Positions 51,276 to 59,893 of a stretch of 64,000 nt of DNA are shown here, piece by piece; position 1 is the stretch's first letter, and each line of letters opens with the position of its first letter. The notes beneath the pieces are model-generated. The model saw only the letters and a list, made by a program, of their open reading frames with translations. It had not been told where the DNA came from and searched no databases. The DNA is from Centipeda artemidis DSM 19719. GTDB lineage: Bacteria; Bacillota; Negativicutes; Selenomonadales; Selenomonadaceae. Both the position numbers and the translations under genes were made by a program. The stretch covers positions 1 to 64,000 of the forward strand of contig NZ_AUFU01000010.1 in assembly GCF_000426665.1 (NCBI RefSeq). Direction: 5' to 3'.

Positions 51276-52385
51276 ATGGTAGGAAAGAATGCGGAGACGG
51301 CGCCGGAGATCGGCGGCGACGGGCTCTCTGCAGTGATTGATCGCCTTGTTGCGGGACATGAGAAAAATGAGCTGTTCGAGAAGATATCCGGCGGTACGCC
51401 TTATGCGGCGGAGCTGAACGAATTGATCGGGTGTGTCAACGAGGAGCTGGAGTATCAGCGGTTTCGGCTGCGTACGGTGAACGAAGCGGTGCACTCGGGC
51501 ATGTGGTACATGAAGATCAATGCGGACTTCAGCATCGCGTATGCCATATGGTCGGACGAGTTCCGCCGCATGGTCGGGTTCAAAGGAGAATCAGATTTTC
51601 CGAACAAGGTGGAGTCATGGAGCTCGCGTCTGCATCCGGAGGATGTGGATCACACGATCAGCTCGTTTACGAAATGCATTAAGGATCTGAGCGGTCACAC
51701 GCCGTACGACGTGGACTATCGGCTCAAAGTGCATGACGGCAGCTATCGCTGGTACCATGCGTCCGGCAACGTCGTGCGCGATAAGAACGGGCACCCCGAG
51801 GAGATTATCGGCGTCTTTGTCGATATCGACGCGGACAAAAAGAATAAGGAATCGCTGGAACAGAGCACGCAGAAGAAAGAGCAGTTCTATAAAGAACTGG
51901 GCACGATGCTGAGCAGTCTCTACGCATCCATCGACGGTATTACGGGCAGTGTGAGCGAGACGACGGAGCAGACCGTCGAGCTCTCGGGCGTCCAAGAGGA
52001 GATCACACAGGCAGCCGAGGATGCCTGCGGGCAGACGGAGAACACGCTCAAGATGACGGAACTCATCATGAACATCTCCAAGCAGACGAATCTCCTAGCG
52101 CTCAACGCATCCATCGAGGCGGCGCGCGCAGGCGAGGCGGGGCGCGGCTTTGCCGTCGTCGCCGAGGAGGTACGCAAGCTCGCGGACAGCAGCCGCGAGG
52201 CGACGGCGAAGATCGTGGAAGCCCTCGGGTCGATGCAGACGGCGACGAACAACATCGTCGATAAGATCAACTCGATCAGTCAATTGATCGAAAATCAGGC
52301 GTCGAATATGAAGGAGATCAGCGCATCCGTCGAAGAGGCGAAGGCGATGTCGAACAACATCGAGGAGCTTTCGCGGAACCTCTAA
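51276..52385 (+). CDS. Soluble PAS-domain methyl-accepting chemotaxis-type protein
   Basis: A cytoplasmic chemoreceptor with no membrane helix. After a short N-terminal region, a PAS domain (about residues 70-190) carries the PAS_3 pattern ([61 protein letters not shown], each under family-typical spacing). The signalling hairpin follows: [20 protein letters not shown] and [18 protein letters not shown]. The signalling domain is short, so the receptor class is unusual. The start 51276 follows GGAGGGA; 369 residues. It may sense intracellular redox state or a small ligand. Confidence 0.9.
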   Translation: MVGKNAETAPEIGGDGLSAVIDRLVAGHEKNELFEKISGGTPYAAELNELIGCVNEELEYQRFRLRTVNEAVHSGMWYMKINADFSIAYAIWSDEFRRMVGFKGESDFPNKVESWSSRLHPEDVDHTISSFTKCIKDLSGHTPYDVDYRLKVHDGSYRWYHASGNVVRDKNGHPEEIIGVFVDIDADKKNKESLEQSTQKKEQFYKELGTMLSSLYASIDGITGSVSETTEQTVELSGVQEEITQAAEDACGQTENTLKMTELIMNISKQTNLLALNASIEAARAGEAGRGFAVVAEEVRKLADSSREATAKIVEALGSMQTATNNIVDKINSISQLIENQASNMKEISASVEEAKAMSNNIEELSRNL

Positions 52386-52400
52386 GTATAAGACTTTTGC

Positions 52401-52451
52401 AGGGGCTGTAACGAAATTGTGTTTTTGACACGTTTGTTGCAGCTCTTTTTT
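52401..52451 (+). terminator. Terminator after the PAS chemoreceptor
   Basis: An imperfect stem (AGGGGCTGTAACG... with ...CGTTTGTTGCAGCTC) ends in TTTTTT near 52445-52451. Confidence 0.7.
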
Positions 52452-52508
52452 GCGCACGTTACAACAAAAAAGAACTGGTCGATAAATAAAAAATATGGAA
52501 AAATACGG

Positions 52509-52537
52509 TTGAGTTTATGCATCTGCGCTCCTATAAT
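52509..52537 (+). promoter_or_regulatory. Promoter of the flavoprotein-pentahaem cytochrome operon
   Basis: TTGAGT (52509-52514), 17 bases, TATAAT (52532-52537), 33 bases before the start. Confidence 0.7.
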
Positions 52538-52570
52538 AGAGAATAACAGGAACAGAAAGGAGCGGATACG

Positions 52571-54319
52571 ATGGACAGCGAAAAGAACGGGACGCTCAGC
52601 CGTAGGAATTTTCTCAAGGGAAGCGCGCTCGCCTTTGGCGGCTTCGTCGCCGCGCCCGCCCTGCTCGCGGGGTGCGGGGAGAATCCGAACGATCGATTGA
52701 TCCCGCCTTCGCCTCCGGCGGAGCCCCCTCCGGCGCCCGCATGGCTCGGCACTGCGCCGGAGATCCCGGACGGCCGGATCGCGGAGGAACGCGCCGCGGA
52801 CGTTGTGATCGTCGGTGCGGGGCTCGCGGGACTCACTACCGCGCGCGCCGCATCCGAACACGGCGCGTCCGTGCTCGTCATGGAGCGGGCGAGCACATGG
52901 CAGTGCCGCAGCGGGCAGTACGGCACGATCGGCAACCGCTATCAGCGGGAACTCGGCATCACGTTCGACAAGAACGAAGCGATTCTCGAGAACATGAAGC
53001 AGATGGGCTATCGCTCGGATCAGCGCATGTGGAAATACTGGGCGGATCACAGCGGCGAGGATTTTGACTGGATGCTTGACCTTGCGCCCGCCGTCCATCT
53101 GATGAAGGAAACGGACACGGAGCTTGACCGCACGAAGATCAATCTCATGATGATGCACTATCCGCTGCCCGAGGGATACAACCGTGCAGAGGAGAACAGC
53201 CCGACCTATCCGACGGTCATGACGCTCCTGCCGAGTCAGGAACCGCTCCTCACGCTCGTCTATGAGAAATGCCTTGCGCAGGGGTGCAAATTCATCTTTG
53301 CGACGCGCGCGCAAAAACTCATCCGTGAGGACGCGGACGGGCGCGTTACGGCGGTCGTCGGCGAGGACATTCACGGAAAATTTGTCAAATGCACGGCGCG
53401 CAAGGCGGTCGTCCTCGCGACGGGAGACTACGGCAACAACAAGGAGATGATGTCGTATTTTGTGCCGTGGGCGGTCGATTATCTCAATGTGTTTCCGAAC
53501 CGCGACGCGTGGGACAGCCCCACGAATACGGGCGACGGGCACAAAATGGCGGCGTGGGTCGGCGGAAAAATCGAGGACGGACCTCACGCGCCCATGATTC
53601 ACACGCTCGGCGGGCCGCTTGGCGTGGACGCCTACCTGCTGCTGAACGACGACGGGAAGCGGTTCGTCAACGAGGACATCGGCGGACAGCAGCTCTCCTG
53701 CGCCATCTATCGGCAGCGCGGCGATTATGCGTGGCAGATATTCGATGCGAATTTTCCGAAGCAGCTCGGCGCGATGGGCGTATCGCACGGCAGCGTGAAC
53801 CACTGCGTCTCCGCTGCGGAGAATCCGAAGCTCCCGCCCGACTGCCAATGGGCGATCGGGCGCACCTCGTATACCTCTGTGGAGGATGTCGAGAAAACGC
53901 CCGGGATTGTGCGCGCGGATACGATCGAGGAGCTTGCCGCCGCGCTTGCGCCCGAACGCCCCGCCGTGCAGCGCACGATCCTCTCGGAGATCGCGCGCTA
54001 CAACGCGCTCGCTCATGCGCATCTCGATACGGACTTCGGCAAGGCGTCAAAACGGCTCTTCCCGATTGAAAAGCCGCCGTTCTACGCGGGCAAGATGCTC
54101 GGCGGCGCGCTCCTCGTCAACATGGGCGGACTGACCGTGAACCCCGAGGACGGCAACGTACTCGACAGGGGCTATCATGGCATCCCGGGGCTGTACGCCG
54201 TCGGCAACACGCAGGGCGGGCGGTTCGTCGGGGACTATCCCGTCGTGACGGCGGGTGTCAGTCACGCCTTTGCCCTCGTGTACGGGCGTCTCGTCGGCAA
54301 TGTCGTCGGAAAACTTTGA
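52571..54319 (+). CDS. Tat-exported FAD-dependent reductase (fumarate/urocanate reductase-like)
   Basis: A periplasmic flavoprotein of the fumarate reductase flavoprotein family (FAD_binding_2), which includes fumarate, urocanate, methacrylate and related enoate reductases. A twin-arginine signal is present (R11RNFLKG), followed by a lipobox-like LLAGC35. The FAD loop is VGAGLAGLTTA at 81-91. The C-terminal GGLTVNPEDGNVL and LYAVGNTQGGRFVGDYP contain cofactor contacts. It lacks N-terminal haem sites. 582 residues. AGAAAGGAGC precedes the ATG. A pentaheme cytochrome follows, so the electron donor is a separate subunit. The acceptor is unknown. Confidence 0.88.
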   Translation: MDSEKNGTLSRRNFLKGSALAFGGFVAAPALLAGCGENPNDRLIPPSPPAEPPPAPAWLGTAPEIPDGRIAEERAADVVIVGAGLAGLTTARAASEHGASVLVMERASTWQCRSGQYGTIGNRYQRELGITFDKNEAILENMKQMGYRSDQRMWKYWADHSGEDFDWMLDLAPAVHLMKETDTELDRTKINLMMMHYPLPEGYNRAEENSPTYPTVMTLLPSQEPLLTLVYEKCLAQGCKFIFATRAQKLIREDADGRVTAVVGEDIHGKFVKCTARKAVVLATGDYGNNKEMMSYFVPWAVDYLNVFPNRDAWDSPTNTGDGHKMAAWVGGKIEDGPHAPMIHTLGGPLGVDAYLLLNDDGKRFVNEDIGGQQLSCAIYRQRGDYAWQIFDANFPKQLGAMGVSHGSVNHCVSAAENPKLPPDCQWAIGRTSYTSVEDVEKTPGIVRADTIEELAAALAPERPAVQRTILSEIARYNALAHAHLDTDFGKASKRLFPIEKPPFYAGKMLGGALLVNMGGLTVNPEDGNVLDRGYHGIPGLYAVGNTQGGRFVGDYPVVTAGVSHAFALVYGRLVGNVVGKL

Positions 54320-54329
54320 GGAGGGGAGC

Positions 54330-54860
54330 ATGATGCGATTCTTATCCAAACTCAAACGGCCGCGCGTCCTCTTGATCCTCGTCATCTGCGCCGCAGCAGC
54401 AGGATTTGGCAGTCTCGCGCTGCTCTCGGCGATGAGCGCAAAACCCGCCTTTTGCGCGGTCTGCCACAATATGCAGCCCGAATACGACAGCTATACGCAC
54501 GACGGCTATCTCGCGAAGGCACATGCGGACATGGGCGTGACCTGCCACGACTGCCATGAGCCGACGCTCGCGCAGCAGATGAAGGAAGGATGGCTCTTCG
54601 TCACGGGCAATTACGAGAACCCCATGCCGAAGTACGGCTTCAAGAACGAGCTGTGTCTCTCCTGTCATGATTTCGAAGCGGTGAAGCGCGCGACCGCGCA
54701 CTACGGCAAGGAGAACCCGCACGATCCCGTCCATCTCGCGGGGAACGAGAATCCCCAGCAATGCATGGACTGCCACAGTATGCATCACAAGCAGTCGGCG
54801 AAGAAATGCAGCGCCTGCCATCCCGTGACTTGGAAGCTCTACGCGAGCTGGGAACAGTGA
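54330..54860 (+). CDS. NapC/NirT-type membrane-anchored pentahaem cytochrome c
   Basis: The protein probably takes electrons from menaquinol for the flavoprotein encoded just upstream. It has one N-terminal membrane helix (about residues 12-34) and five CxxCH sites: C42AVCH, C72HDCH, C109LSCH, C145MDCH and C160SACH. NapC/NrfH relatives commonly have four. ATG 54330 (or 54333) follows GAGGAGGGG. It has 176 residues and begins 11 bases after the flavoprotein stop. Its maturation would depend on the ccm genes at 18-22 kb. Confidence 0.9.
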   Translation: MMRFLSKLKRPRVLLILVICAAAAGFGSLALLSAMSAKPAFCAVCHNMQPEYDSYTHDGYLAKAHADMGVTCHDCHEPTLAQQMKEGWLFVTGNYENPMPKYGFKNELCLSCHDFEAVKRATAHYGKENPHDPVHLAGNENPQQCMDCHSMHHKQSAKKCSACHPVTWKLYASWEQ

Positions 54861-54931
54861 GCGCGGAACGGGACAATTTATCTATATGTAGATATAAACA
54901 AAAATAATTATTAAAAAGGTGAAAATATTAG

Positions 54932-54960
54932 TTGACAGGATACGTCTGCGGTGCTATGAT
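54932..54960 (+). promoter_or_regulatory. ahpC promoter
   Basis: Consensus TTGACA (54932-54937), 17 bases, TATGAT (54955-54960). Just upstream, AATAATTATT (54903-54912) is a perfect palindrome that resembles part of a PerR box (TTATAAT-N-ATTATAA), though it is not a full match. Confidence 0.75.
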
Positions 54961-55032
54961 AATTCCAACAAAAGGACATACCCAATCGGTCGGCATCGGC
55001 ACGGTTGGTTCAGCACAAAAGGAGGATTTTCA

Positions 55033-55614
55033 ATGTCTCAGATCAATAAGGAAATCAGCGATTTTAAGGTAGACGCGTTCCAGAAGAAGGAAGGCGCGGC
55101 GCAGGGTGAGTTCAAGCAGTACACGAAGGCAGACCTCAAGGGCAAGTGGAGCGTGTTCTTCTTCTATCCGGCGGACTTCACGTTCGTCTGCCCGACGGAG
55201 CTTGCGGATCTGCAGGAGCAGTACGCAGAGTTCCAAAAGCTCGGCTGCGAGATCTTCGGCGTCTCCTGCGATTCGCACTTCGTTCACAAGGCATGGCATG
55301 AGAGCTCCGAGCTCGTCGGCAAGCTCACCTATCCGATGCTCGCGGATCCGACGGCGAAGCTCGCACGCGACTTCGACGTCTACATCGAAGAGGACGGTCG
55401 TTCCGAGCGCGGCACGTTCGTCGTGAACCCCGAGGGCAAGATCGTTTCCTACGAGGTCAGCGCAGGCAACGTTGGACGCAACGCCGCAGAGCTTCTCCGC
55501 AAGGTGCAGGCGCTCCAGTTCGTCGCCGCGCACGGCGATGAGGTTTGCCCCGCACGCTGGAAGCCGGGCGAAAAGACGCTGAAGCCGAGCTTCGATCTCG
55601 TCGGCAAACTCTAA
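55033..55614 (+). CDS. ahpC: Peroxiredoxin AhpC
   Basis: A typical two-Cys peroxiredoxin that reduces hydrogen peroxide and organic peroxides. The peroxidatic Cys53 is in FTFVCPTEL and the resolving Cys (about 172) in EVCPARW. The start 55033 is set by GGAGGA (55021-55026); the frame is open through the leader without a ribosome site. 193 residues is standard. It is followed, 70 bases on, by an AhpF-like reductase, its expected partner. Confidence 0.97.
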   Translation: MSQINKEISDFKVDAFQKKEGAAQGEFKQYTKADLKGKWSVFFFYPADFTFVCPTELADLQEQYAEFQKLGCEIFGVSCDSHFVHKAWHESSELVGKLTYPMLADPTAKLARDFDVYIEEDGRSERGTFVVNPEGKIVSYEVSAGNVGRNAAELLRKVQALQFVAAHGDEVCPARWKPGEKTLKPSFDLVGKL

Positions 55615-55686
55615 GACGCTATATAGGGCACTTTGCGAGGGCGCTCGTAAAGTGCTTTTTTTCTATGAAAAGACAGGGGTGTACGG

Positions 55687-57318
55687 ATGGACAAAATGTA
55701 TGATGCGGTCATCGTCGGCGGCGGCCCTGCGGGACTCTCCGCCGCAATCTACCTCGCGCGTGCCAAATGCAAGGTGCTCGTCGTCGAGAAGGAAAAAACG
55801 GGCGGGCAGATCACCATCACCGCCGATGTCGTCAACTACCCGGGACTCGGGAAGATCAGCGGCGCGGAGCTCGCCGCGCAGATGGAACAGCAGGCGCGCG
55901 GATTCGGCGCGGAGTTCCTGTCCGCCGAGGTCATCGGGCTGAAGCTCGACCAAGACGTCAAGGAGGTCGAGACGACCGCAGGCACTGTCGAAGCGCTCAG
56001 CGTCATCCTCGCGACGGGCGCGAATCCGCGCAAGGTCGGTTTTGCAGGGGAGAAGCAGTTCCAAGGACGCGGCGTCGCGTACTGTGCGACCTGCGACGCG
56101 GAGTTTTTCACCGGGATGGACATCTTCGTTGTCGGCGGCGGCATGTCGGCGGTGGAGGAGAGCATGTTCCTCTCGCGCTACGGCAGATCGGTCACGATCC
56201 TCGTGCGCGGAGACAAGTTCCGCGCGCCGCAGACTGCGGTGGATGCACTCGCGAAGTATGAGAACGTCAACGTGCGGTTCAACACCGTCGTCGATGCTGT
56301 CGGCGGTGAGACGATGCTCTCTTATGCAGACATCCGCAACGATGTCACGGGGGAGACGCAGCATTTCACACCGAAGAGCGGCGAGACGTTCGGCGTGTTC
56401 GTATTTGCGGGCTATGTGCCGAACACGGGGCTGTTCCGCAATCTCGTCGCGCTGAACGAACAGGGCTACATCATCACCGATGAAAAGCAGGAGACGAACG
56501 TCAAGGGCGTATTCGCGGCGGGCGACGTCTGCATCAAGGAGCTGCGCCAAGTCGTGACAGCGGTCTCCGACGGCGCGGTCAGCGCGGTCGCGGCCGAGCG
56601 TCATGCGGCGGCGCTGCACGACCGTCTGCACCTGCCCGCATTCTCGCGTCCCGAGGTCGATACGGCGCGCCTCGAGCAGCGCAGGAGCTCGATCGAAAAA
56701 GATGCGGCGGAGGGGAACGAGACGAATTTTATCTCCGCAGAGATCCGTGCGCAGCTCGCCGCGGTGTTTGAGAAATTCGCCGCGCCCGTCAAGGTCGTCG
56801 GCCACTATGACGACGGCGACCTCTCGGCGGAGCTGCGCGGCTTTATGGAGGAGTTCGCGGGGCTGACGGACAAAGTGACCTACGAGGCGAAGGACGATGC
56901 CGCAGGTGAACCCGGCGTCGAGTTCGTGCGCGCGGACGGTACGCCGAGCGGCATCACGTTCCACGCGGTGCCGGGCGGACACGAATTCAACTCGTTCATC
57001 CTCGCGCTCTACAACGTCGCGGGACCCGGACAGGAACTGCGCCCCGAGACACAGGAAAAGATCGCGCGCATCACAAAAGAGGTGGACGTGAAGGTGCTCA
57101 TGTCGCTCTCCTGCACGATGTGTCCCGACGTGGTGGCCGCGGTACAGCGCATCGCGGCGGCGCGTGAGAACGTCCGCGCGGACATCTACGACATCCGCTA
57201 TTTCCCGGCGCTGAAGGAGAAGTACAGCGTTATGAGCGTTCCCTGCATGATCGTCGGGGAGGAGCTGCACTTCGGCAAGAAGAACATCGACGAGATCGCC
57301 GATATCCTGGCAGGCTGA
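55687..57318 (+). CDS. AhpF-like peroxiredoxin reductase with reversed domain order
   Basis: The protein should reduce AhpC. Residues 1 to about 310 are a thioredoxin-reductase-like flavoprotein: GGGPAG FAD loop (11-16), active site C133ATC136, GGGMSAVEES NAD loop and FAAGDV. Residues about 330-543 match the double-thioredoxin-fold N-terminal domain of AhpF: AQLAAVFEKF, GLTDKVTYE, GGHEFNSFILAL and the redox pair C476TMC479 in SLSCTMCPDVVAA. In normal AhpF this domain comes first; here it is at the C-terminus. 543 residues, a little longer than AhpF. It is adjacent to ahpC. Confidence 0.88.
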   Translation: MDKMYDAVIVGGGPAGLSAAIYLARAKCKVLVVEKEKTGGQITITADVVNYPGLGKISGAELAAQMEQQARGFGAEFLSAEVIGLKLDQDVKEVETTAGTVEALSVILATGANPRKVGFAGEKQFQGRGVAYCATCDAEFFTGMDIFVVGGGMSAVEESMFLSRYGRSVTILVRGDKFRAPQTAVDALAKYENVNVRFNTVVDAVGGETMLSYADIRNDVTGETQHFTPKSGETFGVFVFAGYVPNTGLFRNLVALNEQGYIITDEKQETNVKGVFAAGDVCIKELRQVVTAVSDGAVSAVAAERHAAALHDRLHLPAFSRPEVDTARLEQRRSSIEKDAAEGNETNFISAEIRAQLAAVFEKFAAPVKVVGHYDDGDLSAELRGFMEEFAGLTDKVTYEAKDDAAGEPGVEFVRADGTPSGITFHAVPGGHEFNSFILALYNVAGPGQELRPETQEKIARITKEVDVKVLMSLSCTMCPDVVAAVQRIAAARENVRADIYDIRYFPALKEKYSVMSVPCMIVGEELHFGKKNIDEIADILAG

Positions 57319-57427
57319 CGCCGCGCCCGCACGCCCCTGAGCAAGGCGTGTTTTGGAAAAGGGACGACTGATGTTTGCCGGTATCCATATGTTTTTGTGT
57401 ATGTATTTTAGCAAAGGAGAGTCCATC

Positions 57428-57961
57428 ATGGAGCTGAAGGGTTCACAAACGGAGAAGAATCTTTGGGCGGCGTTTGCCGGCGAGTCGGAGGCGCATACGA
57501 AGTATCTCTTTTATGCGTCGCAGGCAAGGAAGGACGGCTACGTCCAGATTTCCGATATCTTCAACGAGACGGCGGTCAACGAGAAGGCGCACGCGAAGAT
57601 TTGGTTCAAGCTTGTCGCCGGCATCGGCGATACGAAGGCGAACCTTGCCGCCGCGGCCGCAGGAGAGAACGAAGAGTGGACGAGCATGTACCCCGAATTC
57701 GCACGCGTGGCGCGCGCAGAAGGATTCGACAAGATCGCCCGCCTCTTCGACGCGGTTGGTAAGATTGAGCAGAGGCATGATACGCGCTACAAGCTTCTTC
57801 TCGAAAACGTCGAGGAGGGGCGCGTGTTCAAGCGCGACGAAAAGATCATCTGGCAGTGCCTCAACTGCGGCTATGTCTGCGAGAGCCCGCAGGCGCCGAT
57901 GAAGTGTCCGGTCTGCGAACATCCGCAGTCGTTCTTTCAGCAGGTCCTGCAGAACTACTGA
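57428..57961 (+). CDS. Rubrerythrin
   Basis: A non-haem diiron peroxidase of anaerobes, with rubredoxin as electron relay. The four-helix bundle carries the Glu/ExxH iron ligands (AGESEAHTKY, NEKAHAKIWF, EQRHDTRY). The C-terminal rubredoxin-like domain has CLNCGY and CPVCEHP. AAAGGAGAG precedes ATG 57428. 177 residues is typical. It lies with ahpC and the AhpF-like reductase in a peroxide-defence cluster. Confidence 0.95.
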   Translation: MELKGSQTEKNLWAAFAGESEAHTKYLFYASQARKDGYVQISDIFNETAVNEKAHAKIWFKLVAGIGDTKANLAAAAAGENEEWTSMYPEFARVARAEGFDKIARLFDAVGKIEQRHDTRYKLLLENVEEGRVFKRDEKIIWQCLNCGYVCESPQAPMKCPVCEHPQSFFQQVLQNY

Positions 57962-58121
57962 GGCGTGACGCGGGAAGACGTGACGCGGGATTTTGCGCCT
58001 AGCGTCGTCACTGCGAAAAATTCTGCGGTCGACGTAGGCTTTTGACTACTTCCACGTCACTTAGGGCTGCGTCACGATGCTGGATTTTCGCGCCTGGCGC
58101 CGTGATTTTAGACCATATGAA
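57962..58121 (+). repeat. Intergenic region with repeated GTGACG/CGTCAC motifs
   Basis: CGTGACGCGGGA occurs twice in tandem with a 15-base period (57964-57975, 57979-57990). The hexamer CGTCAC, inverse of GTGACG, recurs near 58005, 58054 and 58073. The region can therefore fold on itself. It is not coding. No TPP-riboswitch core (CTGAGA...) is seen although thiE follows. Confidence 0.55.
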
Positions 58122-58152
58122 AAGGAGCCGTTATACACGGCTCCTTGTTTTT
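58122..58152 (+). terminator. Hairpin terminator just before thiE
   Basis: AAGGAGCCGT (58122-58131) pairs with ACGGCTCCTT (58137-58146), then GTTTTT. It lies directly before the thiE ribosome site GAGGAG (58153-58158). Confidence 0.8.
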
Positions 58153-58165
58153 GAGGAGAACGTAT

Positions 58166-58861
58166 ATGTCCATGCGAAAGAATTTCGACCTGTCGGCTTA
58201 TCTTGTGATCGGTCCTGAGAATACGAACGGGCGGCCGGCTGCGCGTATCATCGCGGAGGCTGTGCGGGCCGGCTTTACCTTCGTTCAGATTCGCTCCAAG
58301 ACGGCTGAGGCGCGGGAGTTGATTGACCTTACACGCGCGGCGGCCGAGATTATCGCGGCGCAGGAAAAGTCCGAACGGGTCGCGCTCGTCGTCAACGACC
58401 GTCTCGACGTCGTGCTCGCCGCGCGGGACGCGGGGGTCAAGGTCGGCGGCATTCACGTCGGGCAGAGCGATATACCGCCCGAAATTTGCCGCAAATATCT
58501 CGGCGCGGACGCGATCGTCGGGCTCTCGGCGCGCACGTCCGCCCTCATCGACTATGTGCGCACTTGCGATACCTCCTGCGTCGATTATTTCGGCGCGGGA
58601 CCTCTGCACCCAACCGCGACGAAGCCCGATGCGGGACGTGACGCCGCGGGACACGTCGTGACGCGCACGATTGAAGAACTCGCGGAGCTGCACCGCGTGA
58701 GCCCGCTGCCCGTCGTCGTGGGCGGCGGGGTCAAGGCAGCCGATCTCCCCGCCCTGCGCGCGACAGGCGTCGAGGGCTTTTTCGTCGTCAGCACTATCGC
58801 GGGCGCGGCACATCCCTTTGCGGCGGCGGAGGAACTCGTTCACATTTGGCGCAGTGCGTAG
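58166..58861 (+). CDS. thiE: Thiamine phosphate synthase
   Basis: ThiE couples the pyrimidine and thiazole moieties to thiamine phosphate. The start 58166 is seven bases after GAGGAG. The TIM barrel shows FTFVQIRSKTAEARELIDL (family Q-x-R-x-K), LVVNDRLDVVLAARDAG with the Mg-site Asp, GGIHVGQSD, VGLSARTSA and DYFGAGPLHPTATKPDAG; PVVVGGGV and FFVVSTIAGA close the phosphate site. 231 residues. No other thi genes adjoin it. Confidence 0.94.
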   Translation: MSMRKNFDLSAYLVIGPENTNGRPAARIIAEAVRAGFTFVQIRSKTAEARELIDLTRAAAEIIAAQEKSERVALVVNDRLDVVLAARDAGVKVGGIHVGQSDIPPEICRKYLGADAIVGLSARTSALIDYVRTCDTSCVDYFGAGPLHPTATKPDAGRDAAGHVVTRTIEELAELHRVSPLPVVVGGGVKAADLPALRATGVEGFFVVSTIAGAAHPFAAAEELVHIWRSA

Positions 58862-58870
58862 AGATGCAGA

Positions 58871-59734
58871 TTATTTCTCGTAATACTTGAGCAAGGTCTG
58901 CGTTCCCTCTGTGCCGAGTCCTTTCTCCTCGAGGTCGCGCGCCTCGGTGAGCACCTGCATCAGGACGGGCAGCCTGAGACCGCAGCCGATGCCCGTCTCC
59001 GCGCCGATGCGCATATCCTTGATGAAGTGCTTGAGCATGAATCCCGGGGCAAAATTGCCGTCGAGCGCCATGCGTACCATATGCGACATCTGAAAGCTCG
59101 CCGCCGCACCGCCCGAGATGGAGGCAAAGACCTTTTCGACGTCCAGTCCCATTGTTTTCGCATAGGCAAACGCTTCGCATGCGCCCGCCAGCGCACCCGC
59201 AATGGCGATCTGGTTCGCCGCCTTGGTCTTTTGCCCTGCGCCCGCCGCGCCCTCGTAGATGATGTTCGACCCCATCGCGGCAAAGACGGGGCGCATCGCG
59301 TTGAACGCGTCTTCGTCTCCGCCGACGAGGATGTTCAGCGTGCCGGCGCGCGCGCCCATATCGCCGCCCGTGACGGGGGCGTCGAGCGCATAGATGCCGC
59401 GGTTTTTCGCCTCCTCGTAGATGCGCGCGGCGAGCGTAGGCGAGGAGGTCGTCATATCGGCGGTATATGCCCCCGGCGCGAGATTGTCGAGAATGCCGTC
59501 CGCACCGAGGTATAGTTCCTCGACATCGGCGGGATAGCCGACGATCGTGATGACCGCGTCTTGTCCCTTCGCGCACGCACCGGGCGTATCGCAGTAACGC
59601 GCACCGCGCGTGACGAGTGCGTCCGCCTTTGATTTCGTACGGTTGTAGACGCTCAGCTCGTAGCCGGCGTCCATGAGATGCCCCGCCATGGGCGCACCCA
59701 TCAGCCCGAGTCCGATAAAGCCGATCTTTTTCAT
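58871..59734 (-). CDS. garR: NAD(P)-dependent beta-hydroxyacid dehydrogenase (GarR/tartronate semialdehyde reductase-like)
   Basis: The dehydrogenase reduces tartronate semialdehyde or a related beta-hydroxyacid. The dinucleotide motif GFIGLGLMGAPMAGHLMDAG opens the protein; DAPVTGGDMGARAGTL is the substrate-binding signature; the catalytic Lys is in GAGQKTKAANQ (about residue 170). 287 residues is normal. AAAGGAGGA precedes the ATG. It is convergent with thiE, ending 10 bases from its stop. The exact substrate is not certain. Confidence 0.9.
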   Translation of the reverse strand: MKKIGFIGLGLMGAPMAGHLMDAGYELSVYNRTKSKADALVTRGARYCDTPGACAKGQDAVITIVGYPADVEELYLGADGILDNLAPGAYTADMTTSSPTLAARIYEEAKNRGIYALDAPVTGGDMGARAGTLNILVGGDEDAFNAMRPVFAAMGSNIIYEGAAGAGQKTKAANQIAIAGALAGACEAFAYAKTMGLDVEKVFASISGGAAASFQMSHMVRMALDGNFAPGFMLKHFIKDMRIGAETGIGCGLRLPVLMQVLTEARDLEEKGLGTEGTQTLLKYYEK

Positions 59735-59803
59735 CAGTAGTCCTCCTTTTCGTCTCCGCTTCGTCCTGTTCTCAGTGTAACAGGCGCACGCGGAACTGTC
59801 TAT

Positions 59804-59831
59804 AAAATCCTGCGGAACGGCAGGATTTTTT
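59804..59831 (+). terminator. Terminator-like hairpin in the garR / beta-CASP intergenic region
   Basis: AAATCCTGC pairs with GCAGGATTT, followed by TTTTTT ending near 59831. It lies between divergent genes, so it has no gene to end on the plus strand; it could be an attenuator in the leader of the downstream gene. Confidence 0.5.
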
Positions 59832-59893
59832 CATTTGATTTCGAATGTTATAAGACAAGACGAAGGCGGAATCAAAGCGAAGGGAGCATCCAT

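Noticed and set aside
55663-57429. Minus-strand open frame of 588 codons opposite the AhpF-like gene
   Set aside because: Antisense to a gene with clear FAD, NAD and redox motifs.
57962-58165. TPP riboswitch before thiE
   Set aside because: The conserved CTGAGA and related core elements are absent; only repeats and a terminator hairpin are found.
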